This document shows positions 61,187 to 64,000 of a stretch of 64,000 nt of DNA, piece after piece (position 1 is the stretch's first letter; each line of letters starts with the position of its first letter). The DNA is from Pontibacter aquaedesilientis. Lineage in GTDB: Bacteria > Bacteroidota > Bacteroidia > Cytophagales > Hymenobacteraceae. Where the stretch lies: assembly GCF_014773225.1 (NCBI RefSeq), contig NZ_JACXAJ010000012.1, positions 29,886 through 93,885 of the forward strand. The letters run 5' to 3'. The notes below the pieces were generated by a model. The model ran no database searches. It was given only the letters and a program-made list of their open reading frames with translations, and was not told the DNA's origin. Made by a program: the position numbers and the translations under genes.

Positions 61187-62482
61187 ATGACGTTTGAAGA
61201 GTACCTGGTAAAAAAGCGAATAAACAAGGCAGCCTTTGCGGCAGAGGACCCGGCCCGTTACGAGGCTTGGGAGGAAATGTATGCGCAAATGCACCCCAAC
61301 AGCTTTTATGTGGCCGTGAAGATGGTGCTCAACAATGTGCGCCTGCGCTACCACCTGCGGGAAGAGGATGTGCCGAAACCGGCTACCACAGCCGCCCCGC
61401 GACCAGCTGCCCGACGTGCCGCTGTTCCTATACCTAAAACCGAACCCGAAACACCGACTGCTATACCTGCTGCACCGGATATTTCACAGGAAACAACTGA
61501 TGAAAAGCCAGTTGCACCAACTGGAGCGCCTAAGCCAAGACCGGTCGTGCGAAGACCAGCCGCTTTGAAGCCGCCAATGGAAGGAGAGGGCACGAAAGCC
61601 GCAGAAAAGCCTGCCGCAGAAGGTACGTCACCAACTGCACCACGAGCCAGGCCAGTCATTAAACGACCTGTTATCTCGAAACCTGCTGCAGAAGCTCCTG
61701 CCGATAAGCCGACAGAAACGGATACGCCCGCACCACAGCAGCCGGCAACTGAACCTTCAGCAGAGGCAGCAAAGCCAGCCCGTCCGCGGCCTGTCATCAA
61801 ACGCCCTGCCGCGCTGCAAAAGCCACCAAAGGAAGGGGAGGAACCAACAGCCGCACCAACCACAGGTATAGCACCAACAAGCGGCGAGGCGGCAACAGAA
61901 GCGCCAAAGCCAACGCGACCAAGACCGGTGATCAAACGACCGGCAGCCTTGCAAAAGTCGCCGCAGGAAGCAACCGAAGGGGATCAGCCTACTGCTTCCG
62001 GTGAACCGATAAACGCTGCGAGTACAGAAACTCCGGCACAGCCTGCAGCATATACGCCAAAGCCACCACGACCGAGGCCGGTGATCAAGCGACCTGCAGC
62101 ACTGACGAAGCCAGCTGCTTCGGAAGCTAAGCTCGAAGAAGCAAAACTTACAGAAGATGCTGCTGCCTCAGCTGCGCAAGCCAGCGAAACGCCTGCGGGA
62201 GATAGTGCCTCGGAAGTAAAACCGGCTACTGAACAACCAGCCAAACCGCCCCGGCCACGACCGATCATCCGAAGGCCGGCACCGCCCGTTGCTTCGCCGG
62301 AAGTAGGAGATGCTAAGGAACCGCAGGACAGTCAGAATCAGCAGGAAACTCCGTCAGACACAGGTATAACAGGGGCGCCGTCAGCGAGTGAACCAACTAC
62401 ACCGGAAGGGCAGACCGAAAAGCCGAAGCCACCCAGGCCACGGCCGATCATACGCCGGCCACCGCCTAAAACGGAAGAATAA
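61187..62482 (+). CDS. Proline/alanine-rich repeat protein with small conserved N-terminal domain
   Basis: 431 residues from ATG 61187. Residues 1-60 form a compact helical domain (MTFEEYLVKKRINKAAFAAE, WEEMYAQMHPNSFYVAVKMV) that I recall from short hypothetical proteins of the phylum. The rest is disordered: seven copies of a basic motif R-P-R-P-[VI]-[VI]-[KR]-R-P, whose core Pro codons start at 61541, 61652, 61790, 61925, 62078, 62261 and 62444, separated by acidic Ala/Pro/Thr/Glu linkers. Distances are 37, 46, 45, 51, 61 and 61 codons. The last copy is at the C-terminus (PIIRRPPPKTEE). No signal peptide. Function unknown; binding of nucleic acid or SH3-like partners is inference. kbl follows 66 bp later. 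Confidence 0.8.
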   Translation: MTFEEYLVKKRINKAAFAAEDPARYEAWEEMYAQMHPNSFYVAVKMVLNNVRLRYHLREEDVPKPATTAAPRPAARRAAVPIPKTEPETPTAIPAAPDISQETTDEKPVAPTGAPKPRPVVRRPAALKPPMEGEGTKAAEKPAAEGTSPTAPRARPVIKRPVISKPAAEAPADKPTETDTPAPQQPATEPSAEAAKPARPRPVIKRPAALQKPPKEGEEPTAAPTTGIAPTSGEAATEAPKPTRPRPVIKRPAALQKSPQEATEGDQPTASGEPINAASTETPAQPAAYTPKPPRPRPVIKRPAALTKPAASEAKLEEAKLTEDAAASAAQASETPAGDSASEVKPATEQPAKPPRPRPIIRRPAPPVASPEVGDAKEPQDSQNQQETPSDTGITGAPSASEPTTPEGQTEKPKPPRPRPIIRRPPPKTEE

Positions 62483-62548
62483 ACAAAAGAGCAGCGGCTA
62501 TACCTGTCTGCTCAATAAATAACCAGTAACAGCTTAACGAAGATAAAC

Positions 62549-63745
<1,197 letters not shown>

Positions 63746-63769
63746 GACCGCGAATTTGTCAAGGTATAG

Positions 63770-63808
63770 AAACAGCCGCTTCTGTTATGGGAGCGGCTGT
63801 TTTTTTTA
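63770..63808. terminator. Terminator after kbl
   Basis: 11-bp perfect arms AAACAGCCGCT / AGCGGCTGTTT (63770-63780, 63792-63802) followed by T6. Confidence 0.85.
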
Positions 63809-63833
63809 ATTAAAATCAGGTTAATTGTTTCTT

Positions 63834-63852
63834 TATATATATATATATATAT
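63834..63852. repeat. TA dinucleotide tract
   Basis: Nineteen bases of alternating T and A, nine and a half units, in an A+T-rich intergenic stretch after the kbl terminator. Confidence 0.85.
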
Positions 63853-63893
63853 TATAATTGGTTATTGTTTAACTAAATAACTCAAGTTGCGAG

Positions 63894-64000
63894 CTACTGC
63901 ATCACTTGATTTAAGGTATAGGCGAAGATAAAGAGGATTAGCTTGAGAATGAACCCTTCGGCAGTGACGGCGTGGATTTTCTTAGGGAAAAAGCCGGTGA
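63894..64000 (-). CDS. C-terminal end of an unidentified protein (partial)
   Basis: On the minus strand a frame open from the window end gives TGFFPKKIHAVTAEGFILKL, then ILFIFAYTLNQVMQ and TAG at 63894-63896. The hydrophobic stretch FILKLILFIFAYTL suggests a membrane helix at the C-terminus. Only 34 residues are visible, too few to name a family. It holds one TATACCT word, and faces kbl across a terminator. Confidence 0.5.
   Translation of the reverse strand, partial: TGFFPKKIHAVTAEGFILKLILFIFAYTLNQVMQ

Noticed and set aside
61528..62470. DNA-level tandem repeat or satellite
   Set aside because: The repetition is in the protein motif; codons differ between copies and spacing is irregular, so it is not a recent DNA tandem array.

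Overview
The window looks like chromosomal DNA of a member of the Bacteroidota, most likely the class Cytophagia and probably a Pontibacter-like Hymenobacteraceae (genus is inference). Base composition is near 50 % G+C in most genes. Lineage signs seen in the sequence: a TonB-dependent receptor with a DUF4249 lipoprotein, a secreted protease with a type IX secretion (T9SS) C-terminal sorting domain, DUF2795, DUF4295 (bL38), DUF349, DUF5522, DUF5916 and DUF4403 proteins, BshC of bacillithiol synthesis, the short-chain type of threonine dehydrogenase, and promoters with a TAnnTTTG -7 box instead of sigma70 boxes. I saw no rRNA, tRNA, CRISPR array, prophage or transposase gene.

Layout. 0-4.7 kb: a surface uptake unit (TonB receptor, DUF4249 lipoprotein, large MG2/plug-like secreted protein). 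4.8-14 kb: housekeeping genes (LOG-family protein, ABC permease, queA, ispD, an orphan ABC ATPase, DUF2795, DUF349, ettA) and a candidate 33-residue membrane peptide. 14-27 kb: secreted and envelope enzymes (serine hydrolase, S1/P1-type zinc phospholipase, patatin), a MutS-like ATPase, lepB, ruvX-def, a carboxy-terminal protease, hmgA, a lipoprotein and a GroES-like protein. 27-36 kb: DUF5916 outer-membrane protein, lipoprotein, S8 protease, hemB, DUF2007. 36-38.2 kb: an A+T-rich accessory patch with a HExxH protease, a frameshifted small lipoprotein and a CPBP protease. 38.2-49.3 kb: rocD and translation-linked genes (rpmB, rpmG, DUF4295/bL38, ftsY, rimO), then bshC and 5-formyl-THF cyclo-ligase. 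49.3-60.8 kb: envelope, redox and RNA-modification genes (glutathione peroxidase, mnmD, rlmN, BrkB, DUF4403, thioredoxin-like) and SDR tdh. 61-64 kb: a proline-rich repeat protein, kbl, and the tail of a further gene.

The most striking signal is not a gene. The heptamer AGGTATA/TATACCT (core of a longer CAGGTATAGC/GCTATACCTG) occurs about 120 times by hand count, against about 8 expected by chance. It lies on both strands, in all coding frames and between genes, often as inverted pairs and inside terminator hairpins, much as DNA-uptake sequences do in Neisseria and Haemophilus. It is scarce in the A+T-rich patch and in several strongly conserved genes. Other items worth following: a candidate 70-nt RNA or attenuator before tdh, the repeat protein between tdh and kbl, a 66-nt near-perfect palindrome, and two identical 42-nt terminators around one gene.
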